Part shown: positions 44,221 through 53,121 of the stretch, in pieces
How the letters are laid out: each line of letters opens with the position of its first letter
Position numbering within the stretch: the stretch's first letter is position 1
Source of the DNA: Streptomyces albus subsp. albus
GTDB lineage: Bacteria > Actinomycetota > Actinomycetes > Streptomycetales > Streptomycetaceae
DNA: 64,000 nt
Direction of reading: 5' to 3'
Assembly: GCF_000719865.1 (NCBI RefSeq)
Contig: NZ_JOID01000030.1
Coordinates: 3,604 to 67,603, forward strand
The notes under the pieces: model-generated
What the model was told of the DNA's origin: nothing
What the model saw: the letters and a program-made list of their open reading frames with translations, nothing else
Database searches by the model: none
Program-made: the position numbers and the translations under genes

Positions 44221-45249
44221 TCAGCCGGCCAGCGGGTCGAGGCGCATCGACTCGACCTTGCCCTCGATCATCGCGCCGAGTCCCCGGACGGCACAGGTGT
44301 CCGGGGCGTCGGCGGTGTGCACCGGCATCCCGGTCGAGCGGCTCAGCATCGCGTCCAGTCCCGGCAGCAGGGCGCTCCCGCCGGCCAGGACGACGCCGCG
44401 TTCGGAGAGGTCCGCGACGAGGTCGGGCGGGCAGCGCCGCAGGACGGCGCGGATCGCGTCGAGCACGGCGGTGAGCGGGCCGCCGACGGCCTGCCGGACG
44501 CTCTCGGTGTCCACGGTCACCGTCCGCGCCAGTCCCGTCGTCACGTCGCGGCCGTGCACCTCGGCCACCGCGGGGCTCTGCTCCGCCGAGTGCAGGATCA
44601 TCCGCAGCGGGCGCACCGCCGGGTACGGCAGCAGCAGTTCGTGGCGGCTGCGGAGGTGTTCGATGACGGCGTAGTCGATGGAGTCGCCGCCGACCGGCAC
44701 GGTCTCCGCGGCCACGATCGAGCCGAGTGACAGCACCGCCACTTGCGTGGTGCCCGCTCCGCAGACCACGATCATCGTCGCCTCCGGGTGCTCCACCGGG
44801 AGGCCCGAGCCGATGGCCGCGCAGATGAGGGTGTCGGCCAGTTCCACCCGGCGGGCGCCGACCGCGGTGAGGGTCTCCCGCAGGGCGCGCTGCGCGAGCG
44901 GTTCGCTGTCGTGCGGTACGCAGGCGGCGAAGCGCATGCCGGGCCGGCGGATCCAGGTGTGGCGGAGTTTGCCCCCGATGAGGTGGCGCAGCATCCGGCG
45001 GGCCAGGTCGACGTTGACGACGGTGCCGCCCTGCACGGGGCGGACGACCCGGATGTGCTCGGGGGTGCGCCCGGTCATGCGTTCGGCGAGTTCGCCCACC
45101 GCGAGGAGCGCGCCGGTACGGGTGTTGACGGCGGCGACGCTCGGCTCGTCGACGATGAGGCCGGTGTCCTTGACGTACACCCGGCTCCTCGACGCGCCGA
45201 GGTCCACGGCGACCGAGCAGCGGCGCATCTCTTCGATGTTGACGGGCAC
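44221..45249 (-). CDS. Divergent MreB-like actin-family protein
   Basis: A 342-residue actin-fold protein of the MreB/Mbl family. Phosphate-1 loop VAVDLGASRSRVYV (residues 13-26); phosphate-2 VVCGAGTTQVAVLSLG; connect-2 and adenosine motif ERGVVLAGGSALLPGLDAMLSRSTG. It is more diverged than housekeeping MreB (R in place of conserved T/N in the first loop). S. coelicolor has a third MreB-like protein besides MreB and Mbl, and this one fits that class. It lies apart from an mreBCD operon. Dodecin and DUF3140 genes are upstream on the same strand. Confidence 0.85.
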   Translation of the reverse strand: MPVNIEEMRRCSVAVDLGASRSRVYVKDTGLIVDEPSVAAVNTRTGALLAVGELAERMTGRTPEHIRVVRPVQGGTVVNVDLARRMLRHLIGGKLRHTWIRRPGMRFAACVPHDSEPLAQRALRETLTAVGARRVELADTLICAAIGSGLPVEHPEATMIVVCGAGTTQVAVLSLGSIVAAETVPVGGDSIDYAVIEHLRSRHELLLPYPAVRPLRMILHSAEQSPAVAEVHGRDVTTGLARTVTVDTESVRQAVGGPLTAVLDAIRAVLRRCPPDLVADLSERGVVLAGGSALLPGLDAMLSRSTGMPVHTADAPDTCAVRGLGAMIEGKVESMRLDPLAG

Positions 45250-45438
45250 GTCGGGTCCTCCCCTGCGGGACGGTGCGGAGGGCGGGCGCGCGGGCCCGCT
45301 TCCGTACAGCCTCCGGCAGGCCCGGAGGGTGTGCCCGCCGGGGAGGTCCGGCCGGGGGAGCGCGGTGGCCCGTTCGGGGGACGGACGGGGCGGTGGCGCC
45401 GGCGGGTGGGCCGGGTGCCGGAGCCGCCGGTGCGCCGG

Positions 45439-45654
45439 TCAGCCGGCGTCCTCCAGCCGGAAGCCGACCTTCAGGCCGACCTGGTAGTGCTCGACCTGCC
45501 CGTCCTTGATCTGTCCGCGCATCTCGGTCACCTCGAACCAGTCGAGGTGCCGCAGGGTTTCCGAGGCGCGGCGGATCCCGTTGCGGATGGCGTCGTCGAG
45601 TCCCTCGTGCGACGAGCCGACGATCTCGGTCACCCGGTAGACGTGGTTGGTCAT
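45439..45654 (-). CDS. Dodecin
   Basis: A 71-residue flavin-binding dodecin. The family pattern is complete: MTNHVYRVTEIVGSSHEGLDDAI, RASETLRHLDWFEVTEMRGQI (the Trp that stacks on flavin), and VEHYQVGLKVGFRLE. It stores riboflavin or FMN as a dodecamer. ATG 45654 fits the family start, with AGGGAGATCGCC upstream. Confidence 0.93.
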   Translation of the reverse strand: MTNHVYRVTEIVGSSHEGLDDAIRNGIRRASETLRHLDWFEVTEMRGQIKDGQVEHYQVGLKVGFRLEDAG

Positions 45655-45789
45655 GGCGATCTCCCTGACTGTGTGGCCGGTGTGGCGCGGTGGGGCGCGC
45701 CGCGGTGGGCGGGGGCGGGGGTGGTCACGACCCACCGTGCCCCGGCGGGCGCGGGCGCGCGAGGCGAGGGGGCCGTGCGGCGTACCGGG

Positions 45790-46158
45790 TCAGCGGCCGG
45801 TGTCGCGCGGGGGTTTCAGCGGGTCGTGGCCCATGTTCATGAGCCGGTGCCGCCAGTGGCTCTGTCCGGCCACCGGTTCCATGTCCTCGCGCCGTTGCTC
45901 CGTCACCCGGTCGACGACCTTGTGCATCACCCGGATGTCGTCGTCGGTGAGGTCGGTGCGGCGTGACTGCAGGATGTGCAGAACGTGCCGGCCCAGCCGC
46001 GTACCGGAGTGGTCCGGTTCGGTCTCGCTGACCTCGCCGGCGGATTCCGTCCGCAGCCATGCGGCGAGTTCCTCGGAGTTCATGTTGACGACGCGGTGGA
46101 ACTCGTCCCAGAGCGCGTCGAGCTCGATGGTGGAGATGTGAGCCGATGTGTCAGCCAC
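45790..46158 (-). CDS. DUF3140 family protein
   Basis: A 122-residue DUF3140 protein with the family string ALWDEFHRVVNMNSEELAAWLRTESAGE, GRHVLHILQSRRTDLTDDDIRVMHKVV and SHWRHRLMNMGHDPLKP. Function unknown; often found with stress or DNA-handling genes. GTG 46158 has GGGAGG 9 nt upstream, which decides the start against a longer frame. Confidence 0.9.
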   Translation of the reverse strand: MADTSAHISTIELDALWDEFHRVVNMNSEELAAWLRTESAGEVSETEPDHSGTRLGRHVLHILQSRRTDLTDDDIRVMHKVVDRVTEQRREDMEPVAGQSHWRHRLMNMGHDPLKPPRDTGR

Positions 46159-46436
46159 GGTGTGCCTCCCGGGCCCGGTTTCCGTCGGTCGTCCCGGCGT
46201 CCGCGACGCCGGTCGCTTACGACATCCACGGGTGCCCGGCAGGGGCGCGGGGAAACGGGTGGGAAACGCCGGGAGTCCGGTTGGTCCGTGCGTCCGGTGC
46301 CGGGGAGCCGGGCGTCGCGGGGCCGCTGCTCGCGGAGTCCGCAGCTCCGGGCCCGGCCGGGCAGGCGTCCGGCCAGGTGGAGGCCGGTCCCCCGGGGGAC
46401 GCGCGGGGGACCGGCCGGACCGTCCGTACCGTCCGT

Positions 46437-47405
46437 TCAGCTCGCGGCCGGCGCCGCCAGCGACAGGGCGAAGCGGTTCTCCTCGTCCGTCCACCAGTGG
46501 CGCAACTCCATGCCGGCGGCGGCCAGTTCCTTCCGGACACCCTCCCGCCGGAACTTGGCCGAGACCTCGGTGCGCAGTTCCTCGCCGGCGTCGAAGGTGA
46601 CGGCGAGGTCCAGCGCGGGGATCTTCGCGGTCAGCGCGTGCCGGGCGCGCAGCCGCATCTCGATCCATTCGTGCTCGGCGTCCCACAGCGCGACGTGGTC
46701 GAAGTCGTCCGGGTCGAAGTCCGCGCCGAGTTCGCGGTCCAGGACCGACAGGACGTTCTTGTTGAACGCGGCGGTGACACCCCGGGCGTCGTCGTAGGCC
46801 GCCACCAGCGTGCGTTCGTCCTTCACCAGGTCGGTGCCGAGCAGCAGCGTGTCACCGGGGGAGAGCAGGCCGCGCACGGCGGTCAGGAAGGCGGCGCGCT
46901 CGGCGGGCAGCAGGTTGCCGATCGTGCCGCCGAGGAAGGCGACCAGGCGCGGGCCGGGGGTGTCCGGGAGCCGGAGTCCGTGCTGGAAGTCGGTCACCAG
47001 GGCGTGGACCTCCAGCTCCGGATGGTCCGCCAGCAGGCTTTCGCCCGCCAGGCGCAGCGCCGACTCGCTGACGTCGACGGGCACGTAGGCCCGCAGGCCG
47101 CCCAGGGCCCGCAGGAGGTGGCGGGTCTTCTCGGAGGAGCCGGAGCCCAGTTCCACCAGGGTGCGGGCGCCGCTCGCCGCGGCGACGGCGTCCGCGCGGG
47201 CGGCGAGGATCTCCCGTTCCGCGCGGGTCGGGTAGTACTCGGGAAGTCGCGTGATCTCCTCGAACAGCTCGCTGCCGCGGGCGTCGTAGAACCACTTGGG
47301 CGGCAGCTCCCTGGGGCGGGTGGAGAGGCCGCGGAGGACGTCGGTGCGCAGAGCGGCGGCGGTGGCGTCGGCGGGCAGCGTGCGGGTGACGGCGAACGGA
47401 CTCAC
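46437..47405 (-). CDS. egtD: L-histidine N-alpha-methyltransferase EgtD
   Basis: A 322-residue ergothioneine enzyme that trimethylates histidine to hercynine with SAM. Family motifs: PPKWFYDARGSELFEEITRLPEYYPTRAE at the N-terminus, LVELGSGSSEKTRHLL (SAM motif I), FLGGTIGNLLP, and FNKNVLSVLDRELGADFD; EMRLRA in the C-terminal domain. GTG start overlaps the egtC stop by 4 nt, and it is the last gene of the egtABCD operon. Length is typical. Confidence 0.95.
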   Translation of the reverse strand: MSPFAVTRTLPADATAAALRTDVLRGLSTRPRELPPKWFYDARGSELFEEITRLPEYYPTRAEREILAARADAVAAASGARTLVELGSGSSEKTRHLLRALGGLRAYVPVDVSESALRLAGESLLADHPELEVHALVTDFQHGLRLPDTPGPRLVAFLGGTIGNLLPAERAAFLTAVRGLLSPGDTLLLGTDLVKDERTLVAAYDDARGVTAAFNKNVLSVLDRELGADFDPDDFDHVALWDAEHEWIEMRLRARHALTAKIPALDLAVTFDAGEELRTEVSAKFRREGVRKELAAAGMELRHWWTDEENRFALSLAAPAAS

Positions 47406-48157
47406 GCGGGCTCCTTGAGCGGGGTCAGGAGAACATCGGTGCGGGTTGCGGTGAGCAGGGTGCGGTCGGGCGCCTCGGTCCAGCGGGGATCGTCGTCGTA
47501 GGGCTCGGAGGCCACGACGGTGCGCCGGGCGGCCGGGTCGGCGAGATACCAGAGGGTGTCGCCCCAGGCGGTGGCGGCGACGGTGGTGCCGTCGGTCAGC
47601 AGCAGATTGAGCCGGGAACCGGGTGCCGCCGCGGCCAGTTCCCCGACGGCGGCGGACAGCGCGTCGCCCAGGGAGTCGCCGCGGCGCAGCGCGTGGCGGA
47701 CCAGCGCCCAGACGAAGGCCGCGTCGCAGCGCGCCGGAAGCGTCAGCAGGTCCTCCGGCGGCAGTGCGGCTGCGAGCGGGGCGGCGGAGGCGGGCCAGCC
47801 CGTCAGGGCCCCGTTGTGGCTGAACAGCCAGGGGCCGTCGGCGAACGGCGCGGCGGCGGCCTCGCCGTCGGCGCCGGCCTCGGTCGCGTCCCGTACGGCG
47901 GCGAGGAGGGCGCGGGTGCGCACGGCGCGGGCGAGGTCGGCGAAGGACTGGTCGGCCCAGATGGGGCCGGCGCGGCGGTAGCGGGCGGGCACCGGGTCGC
48001 CGTCGGCGTACCAGCCGACGCCGAAGCCGTCGGCGTTGACGGTGCCGTACCGCTGGCGGCGCGGCGCCCACGACTGGCGGTACAGCCCGTGCCCGGGGGT
48101 GACGAGGACGTCCCGCCAGGGGACGGCGGGGCCCAGGTAGGCCACGTGCCGGCACAT
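47402..48157 (-). CDS. egtC: Gamma-glutamyl-hercynylcysteine sulfoxide hydrolase EgtC
   Basis: A 251-residue class II glutamine-amidotransferase-like Ntn hydrolase that removes Glu from the EgtB product. The start is ATG 48157 because the mature enzyme needs Cys2 as N-terminal nucleophile (MCRHVAYLGPAV); a GTG three codons upstream would bury it. Other motifs: NADGFGVGWY, WLFSHNGALTG and VVASEPYDDDPRW. It follows egtB by about 50 nt. Confidence 0.95.
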   Translation of the reverse strand: MCRHVAYLGPAVPWRDVLVTPGHGLYRQSWAPRRQRYGTVNADGFGVGWYADGDPVPARYRRAGPIWADQSFADLARAVRTRALLAAVRDATEAGADGEAAAAPFADGPWLFSHNGALTGWPASAAPLAAALPPEDLLTLPARCDAAFVWALVRHALRRGDSLGDALSAAVGELAAAAPGSRLNLLLTDGTTVAATAWGDTLWYLADPAARRTVVASEPYDDDPRWTEAPDRTLLTATRTDVLLTPLKEPA

Positions 48158-48206
48158 CAGCCGCACCTCCGTCCGGAGACCGCGGGCGCGGGCCCGCGCC
48201 GGGCGG

Positions 48207-49583
48207 TCACGCGCTCTCCGGCAGGTCGCGGGCCGTGCGGAAGCCGGCGAAGATCTGGCGGCGCACCGGCAGGTCCCAGTTGCGGAAGGTGCCCCGGCAG
48301 GCGACGGGGTCGACGGTGAAGGAGCCGCCGCGCAGTACCTTGTGTTCCGGGCCGAAGAAGACTTCCGAGTACTCCCGGTAGGGGAAGGCGCGGAAGCCCG
48401 GGTAGGGGAGGAAGTCGCTCGCGGTCCACTCCCACACGTCGCCGATGAGCTGCCGCACGCCGAGCGGTGACGCGCCGCGCGGCCAGCTGCCCAGGGGCGC
48501 GGGCCGCAGATGCCGCTGCCCGAGGTTGGCGTGCTCCGGTCCCGGGTCGGCGTCGCCCCAGGGGTAGCGGCGGGAGCGGCCGGTGGCCGGGTCGTGGCGG
48601 GCGGCCTTCTCCCACTCGGCCTCGGTGGGCAGGCGCCGGCCGGCCCAGCGGGCGTAGGCGTCGGCCTCGTACCAGCTGACGTGGAGCACGGGCTCGTCGA
48701 GCGGTACGGGTTCGGTGACGCCGAAGCGGCGGCGGACCCAGCCGGTGCCCTCGCGGCGCCAGAACAGCGGTGCGCGCAGGCCGTGTTCGCGGATGTATGC
48801 CCAGCCCGCGGGGGCCCACCAGCGGGGGTCGTCGTAGCCGCCGTCCGCCATGAAGCGCAGATAGGCGCCGTTGCCGACGGGGACGGTGTCGATGAGGAAG
48901 GCCGGGAGGTCGCGCGGGTGCGCGGGCCGTTCGTTGTCGAGGGCCCAGGGCTCGGCGGAGGTGCCCATGGTGAACGGGCCGCCGGGCACGAGGACTTCGT
49001 CCGGCAGCGAGCCGGCGTCGGCGGGGGCCGGCGGTGGCGGGGGTGCGGTGAGCGCGGCGGGGCCGCGGCGCAGCTGGTGGGTGATGAGCATGGTCTCGTC
49101 GTGCTGCTGCTCGTGCTGGGCGATCATGCCGAACGCGAAGGCCGCGTCGGTGAGTTCCCTGCCCTCCAGCGGGGTGTCCGCGAGGACGTCGAGGGCCCGG
49201 GTCCGCACGTCGGCGACGTAGCGGCGGGCCTCGCCCGGGGGCAGCAGCGGCAGGGAGGGGCGTTCCGCGCGGGGGTGTTCGAAGGCGTCGTAGACGGCGT
49301 CGACGTCGGGGCGGAGTGCCGCGCGGCCGCCGACGGCGCGGAGCAGCCACTGGTCCTCGAAATTGCCGATGTGGGCGAGGTCCCAGACGAGCGGGGACAT
49401 CAGCGGGGAGTGCTGGGCGGTGAGTTCGGGGTCGTCGACGCAGGAGGTGAGCAGGGCGGTCCGGTCGCGGGCGGCGGTGAGGGCGTCGGCGGCCCGTTGG
49501 CGGAAGGTGTCGGGGGCGGTCGCGGGGAGGACGCTCTCGGCGGTGTCGCGGGCCGCGGGGCTGGTCCGTTCGGTGGCCGTCAT
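48207..49583 (-). CDS. egtB: Ergothioneine sulfoxide synthase EgtB
   Basis: A 458-residue non-heme iron enzyme that joins gamma-glutamylcysteine to hercynine with O2. The N-terminal DinB_2 domain supplies the iron His triad: WDLAHIGNFEDQW, then QHEQQHDETMLITHQL. The C-terminal FGE-sulfatase domain carries GGPFTMGT, RLPTEAEWEKAARHDP, YPWGD, VWEWTASDF and VLRGGSF. ATG overlaps the egtA stop by 4 nt. Full length and no broken motifs. Confidence 0.96.
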   Translation of the reverse strand: MTATERTSPAARDTAESVLPATAPDTFRQRAADALTAARDRTALLTSCVDDPELTAQHSPLMSPLVWDLAHIGNFEDQWLLRAVGGRAALRPDVDAVYDAFEHPRAERPSLPLLPPGEARRYVADVRTRALDVLADTPLEGRELTDAAFAFGMIAQHEQQHDETMLITHQLRRGPAALTAPPPPPAPADAGSLPDEVLVPGGPFTMGTSAEPWALDNERPAHPRDLPAFLIDTVPVGNGAYLRFMADGGYDDPRWWAPAGWAYIREHGLRAPLFWRREGTGWVRRRFGVTEPVPLDEPVLHVSWYEADAYARWAGRRLPTEAEWEKAARHDPATGRSRRYPWGDADPGPEHANLGQRHLRPAPLGSWPRGASPLGVRQLIGDVWEWTASDFLPYPGFRAFPYREYSEVFFGPEHKVLRGGSFTVDPVACRGTFRNWDLPVRRQIFAGFRTARDLPESA

Positions 49584-50890
49584 GGGCGGCTCTCCTTCCC
49601 TGGTGCCGGCTGTCCGTACAGGTCGAGCAGGTCGTCGGCGGGGCAGCGGCCACGGGAGACGTAGCGTTCCGTGAAGTCCGCCACCGCGTTCCGCACGGAG
49701 GGCGGTGCCCCGAGCCGGGGCAGGGCCTCGCGGGCGGCGGCGAAGCAGGCCTCGGCGGCGGCGCGGAGCGCGGGATCGGCGAGGCCGTGGCGGGCGGCGT
49801 TCCGCCACAGCGGATTGCCGGGCGGTGGGTCCGTGCCGGCGGTGGCGGCGAGCGGTTCGACCGCCCGGGCGGCTGCCGAGGCGGCCGCCGGGTCGTCGAA
49901 CAGGGCGGCGGTCACCGCGAGCGGCACCATCCAGCCGTCCTCGCCGGGCTGCGCGTCGATCATGCGCAGCTCCAGGTGGCCGCGCGGCCGGACCGGGGGG
50001 AAGAGGGTGGTCAGGTGGTAGGCGAGGTCGTCGGCGGTCGGCGGCCGGGCGGCGCCGCCCGCGATCCAGTGGCGGAAGGTGAGTCCGTCCGGCGGTACGG
50101 CCCACGGCCCGCCGTTGCCGGAGCGGACGCACATGACGGGTGCGTCGAGGGCGTACGCCGCCCAGGCGGCGCGCGGCTCCGGGCCCTCGGGGGGCGCCAG
50201 GGCGCGGCCGGGGTCGAGCTCGGCCCACAGGGCCTGCCGGGTGGAGCGCCAGCCGGTGGGAACGCCCTGCCGGAGCGGGGAGTTGGCGAAGGCGGCGACG
50301 AGCACGGCGCCCAGCAGATGCGCCAGCCGCCAGCGGCGGACGTGGCCGAGCGGACCGGGCTCCTCGTGCCCGGCGTCCAGGCACACCTGGACGGAGGCGG
50401 TGGCGCACATCATGGCCCGGCCGGCGGGGCCGGCGCGGTCGAAGTACGCCTCCATGGCGCGGTACCGGGGGGCGGTGAGCAGCCGGCGCGGGGGGTTCCA
50501 CGGGTCGTGGCCGTGCCCGGCGAGGGCGAGGCCGCGGCCGGCCAGGGCGGCGCGTACGAGCCGCAGGTCGGCGGCCGCGTCCGCCACGCAGGCGGCGAGG
50601 GAGCCGGCGGGGGGAGAGCTGAGCTCGATCTGGCCGCCGGGCTCGAAGGTGAGCGCAGAGCGGAGGGTGAGGCCGCGCAGGGCGGCGTGGGCGGCGGAGA
50701 GCCGGGAGGGGGCGACGGGGGCGCGGGCATCGCGGGGGTCGTGGATGAACCATTCGAGTTCCACACCGAGCCTGCGCGGCGGCCCGGTCTTGAAGCAGAC
50801 GCCGCGCACCTGGGCGTCGACCTCGGCGGTGGTGACGAGCCGGGCCCGGGGCTCCGGCGGGGGGATGGGCGCGTCGAAGACGTCGGTCAT
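49580..50890 (-). CDS. egtA: Glutamate-cysteine ligase EgtA
   Basis: A 436-residue GCS2-family ligase forming gamma-glutamylcysteine for ergothioneine. Visible: RRLGVELEWFIHD at the ATP/Glu site, TFEPGGQIELSSPP, CATASVQVCLDAG, ANSPL and HLELRMIDAQPGEDGW. First gene of the egtABCD operon; no egtE-like PLP lyase follows within the window. A plausible sigma-70 promoter and a TAGGTGA palindrome precede it. Confidence 0.95.
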   Translation of the reverse strand: MTDVFDAPIPPPEPRARLVTTAEVDAQVRGVCFKTGPPRRLGVELEWFIHDPRDARAPVAPSRLSAAHAALRGLTLRSALTFEPGGQIELSSPPAGSLAACVADAAADLRLVRAALAGRGLALAGHGHDPWNPPRRLLTAPRYRAMEAYFDRAGPAGRAMMCATASVQVCLDAGHEEPGPLGHVRRWRLAHLLGAVLVAAFANSPLRQGVPTGWRSTRQALWAELDPGRALAPPEGPEPRAAWAAYALDAPVMCVRSGNGGPWAVPPDGLTFRHWIAGGAARPPTADDLAYHLTTLFPPVRPRGHLELRMIDAQPGEDGWMVPLAVTAALFDDPAAASAAARAVEPLAATAGTDPPPGNPLWRNAARHGLADPALRAAAEACFAAAREALPRLGAPPSVRNAVADFTERYVSRGRCPADDLLDLYGQPAPGKESRP

Positions 50891-51331
50891 ATCCGGTACC
50901 TCCCGGTGTGGCGGCGGCACGTGCTCACGGTAGGTGAACCGGTGCCGTCCCGCATCACCTAACCCGCTGCGGCGGATGTCCTCAAGACCGCCTTTTGCCC
51001 TCCTTCCCGCCGGGCACGCGCGGCCGGCGGGCTGCCGGCACGGGCGGGGGAGCGGACGGAGGACGGGGCGGCGGCCGGGAGGCGGGAGGTGACGCGGCAG
51101 GTGGTGGGAGGTGGACGAAGCGGGTGGTGGAGGCAGGGGACGAGCCGGACGGTGCCGCGGAGGGGCGACGGGACGGTCCGGAGGGGCCGCCCGGCGAAGA
51201 CGACCGGCCGCCCTGTTCTGTCGGGGGTGAAGGGGTGAGAAGCCCTGCTTCCCCTCGCGGCTGCGCCACCGCAGGGGGTGCCGGGCACGGTGTTCCGAGG
51301 CGGCGGGGAGCCCGCGGCGGTGCGGGGACGC
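50891..51331. other. Intergenic region between the protease and egt operons
   Basis: Apart from the egtA promoter region (50931-50985) and the terminator at 51332-51375, this purine-rich stretch has no supported gene or repeat that I can see. Confidence 0.4.
50931..50985 (-). promoter_or_regulatory. Candidate egtA promoter and operator
   Basis: Read on the minus strand, TTGAGG (50980-50985) and TTAGGT (50957-50962) are 17 bp apart. TAGGTGA (50931-50937) and TCACCTA (50955-50961) form a 7-bp palindrome with a 17-bp spacer overlapping the -10. Confidence 0.5.
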
Positions 51332-51375
51332 GCGCGGGGCCCGGGTACCGGGGGAGAGGTACCCGGGCCCCGCGC
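51332..51375 (-). terminator. Terminator after the serine protease gene
   Basis: An 18-bp perfect stem (GCGCGGGGCCCGGGTACC and complement) with an 8-nt loop, 95 nt beyond the protease stop. Confidence 0.85.
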
Positions 51376-51469
51376 CCGGAGCATGTGGAGCTTGCGGAAC
51401 GTACGAATCTCGCGCGTGGCGGAGGAGGAGGGCTGACGGGCGGCCGCGCCCTCCGGTCCGCCGTGACGC

Positions 51470-52771
51470 CTACTGGTGGCCGGAGCCGGAGGAGTCGTCC
51501 CGCGCACCGTCGACGGGGCTCCCGATGCCCTCGTCACCGGCACCCTGGTCACCGGCACCGGCGTCGCCCGCGTCACCGGCGCCCTCGCCGATGACGCCGT
51601 CACCGGCCTCACCGCCCGCACCGGCCTCACCGCCGTCACCCGCTTCGCCGCCCGCACCCGCGCCGCCGGCGCCGATCGTCGCGCCCACGGCCTCCAGGGC
51701 GGTGGTCACCGGCTGGAAGAAGGTCTCGCCGCCGACCGTGCAGTCGCCGCTGCCGCCCGAGGTCAGGCCCACGGCGGCGGTGCCGGAGAACATGGCGCCG
51801 CCGCTGTCGCCCGGCTCGGCGCACACATTGGTCTGGATCAGGCCGTTGACGATGTCGCCATTGCCGTAGTTGACGGTGGCGTTGAGGCCGGTGACCTGGC
51901 CGTCGCTGAGACCGGTGGTGCTGCCGGAGCGCTGCACCTCCATGCCGACGCTCGCCTCCGCGGCCTCGGTGATCTCCTGCGTGGTGCCGTCCTGGAGGTC
52001 GACCGTGCTCGGGGCCTCCGTCGCCGGGTCGTCGTACATCACCAGGGAGAAGTCGGCGACGGGGAAGACGGATTCGGCCGTGGCGCCCAGCGGCTGGGCG
52101 CCACCCTGGTCGGCCGTCCAGGTCTGCCCGACGCCGCCGCAGTGGCCGGCGGTCAGGAAGCCCGGGGCGCCGTTCACGTCCACGTTGAAGCCGAGGGAGC
52201 AGCGCGAGCCGCCGCCGAAGATGGCGTCGCCGCCGTCGGCGAACGGCTTGAACTCGCCCTGGCTGCGCTTGACGGACACCAGGCCCGCCATGCCGTCCGT
52301 GGCCTGCTCCAGTTCGGCGAGCTTGTCGCCCGTCACGGTGCGGTCGGCGAGCACGGAGACCTTGTTGGTCTTGGGGTCGATCGACCAGGCGGTGCCCGGG
52401 ATCGACGCCTGGTCGCTCAGGGTCTGCGTGGCGGCCTTCAGTTCGGCCATGCTGTTGTCCACGATCCGCGCCTCGGCGCCCTTGGCACGCGCGGTCTCCG
52501 CGGCTTCCTCGTCCAGGACGTTCATCACGAGCCGGCCGGAGTCGCCGTCGAAGTACCAGCCCGCGGCGTCGGCGCCCAGGTCGGCCGCGAGGGCGGTACC
52601 CGTCTCCGCCGCGGCCGGGCCGGCGAACGTTCTGGGAGCGGCCTCCTTCTCGTCACTGGCGTTCGCGTTCGGCAGCAGGATCACCGCTCCCGCGAGGGCG
52701 GCTGCGGAGGCCGCGGCTATGGCGCTCGTCCGCTTGTTGACTCGTCGGTGGCTCAACTGACTGACCTCCAT
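51470..52771 (-). CDS. Secreted alpha-lytic-type serine protease with Gly/acidic tail
   Basis: A 433-residue chymotrypsin-fold protease (S1E, streptogrisin/alpha-lytic type). Signal peptide residues 1-39 (basic, then AASAAALAGAVILLPNANA). An alpha-lytic pro-domain of about 120 residues (ETGTALAADLGADAAGWYFD, VRSQGEF-like end). The mature enzyme has His in FLTAGHCG, Asp in VADFSLVMY and Ser in EPGDSGGAMFSG. After the domain, residues about 380-433 are an unusual low-complexity tail of repeated GEAGDG/GEAGAG units ending DDSSGSGHQ. ATG 52771 with GGAGGTCAG-like site. Probably an exported housekeeping or nutritional protease. Confidence 0.92.
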   Translation of the reverse strand: MEVSQLSHRRVNKRTSAIAAASAAALAGAVILLPNANASDEKEAAPRTFAGPAAAETGTALAADLGADAAGWYFDGDSGRLVMNVLDEEAAETARAKGAEARIVDNSMAELKAATQTLSDQASIPGTAWSIDPKTNKVSVLADRTVTGDKLAELEQATDGMAGLVSVKRSQGEFKPFADGGDAIFGGGSRCSLGFNVDVNGAPGFLTAGHCGGVGQTWTADQGGAQPLGATAESVFPVADFSLVMYDDPATEAPSTVDLQDGTTQEITEAAEASVGMEVQRSGSTTGLSDGQVTGLNATVNYGNGDIVNGLIQTNVCAEPGDSGGAMFSGTAAVGLTSGGSGDCTVGGETFFQPVTTALEAVGATIGAGGAGAGGEAGDGGEAGAGGEAGDGVIGEGAGDAGDAGAGDQGAGDEGIGSPVDGARDDSSGSGHQ

Positions 52772-53050
52772 CGGGGGGCGGACCGGCCGCTGGGGGTCCG
52801 GCCGGTCCGGCTTGTGGGGCTGCGGCGGGGAGGGTCCCCGGAGCGGGTCCTCCTGCCGTACGGACAGACGCGAGCGGTTGCGGTCCTCCGACCCCGTGCG
52901 CCTGTTCACCCTCACTACGTACGGGGGCGCGAATTGCCTCAAGGGGACGGAGAATTGACGAGAAGTGCCTGGTGGGACCGGAGCCGGCCCCTGGGGGTCA
53001 CCCGCTTCCGCGGGCGTCCGCGCACGGTGCACGGGCGCCCCGTCACATGG
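52772..53050. other. Promoter region of the serine protease gene
   Basis: No gene is supported. On the minus strand, TTGAGG (52937-52942) and TAGTGA (52912-52917) with a 19-bp spacer form a possible weak promoter for the protease. The region is otherwise GC-rich without clear repeats. Confidence 0.35.
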
Positions 53051-53089
53051 CGTACGCCCGCCGCGGCGGCGTGCCGTGGCGGGCGTACG
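53051..53089 (-). terminator. Terminator after the chitinase gene
   Basis: A 12-bp perfect stem (CGTACGCCCGCC and complement) 33 nt downstream of the chitinase stop. Confidence 0.8.
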
Positions 53090-53121
53090 GTGCGTGGAGC
53101 GGGACGGGCGGAGCGGGCCGC

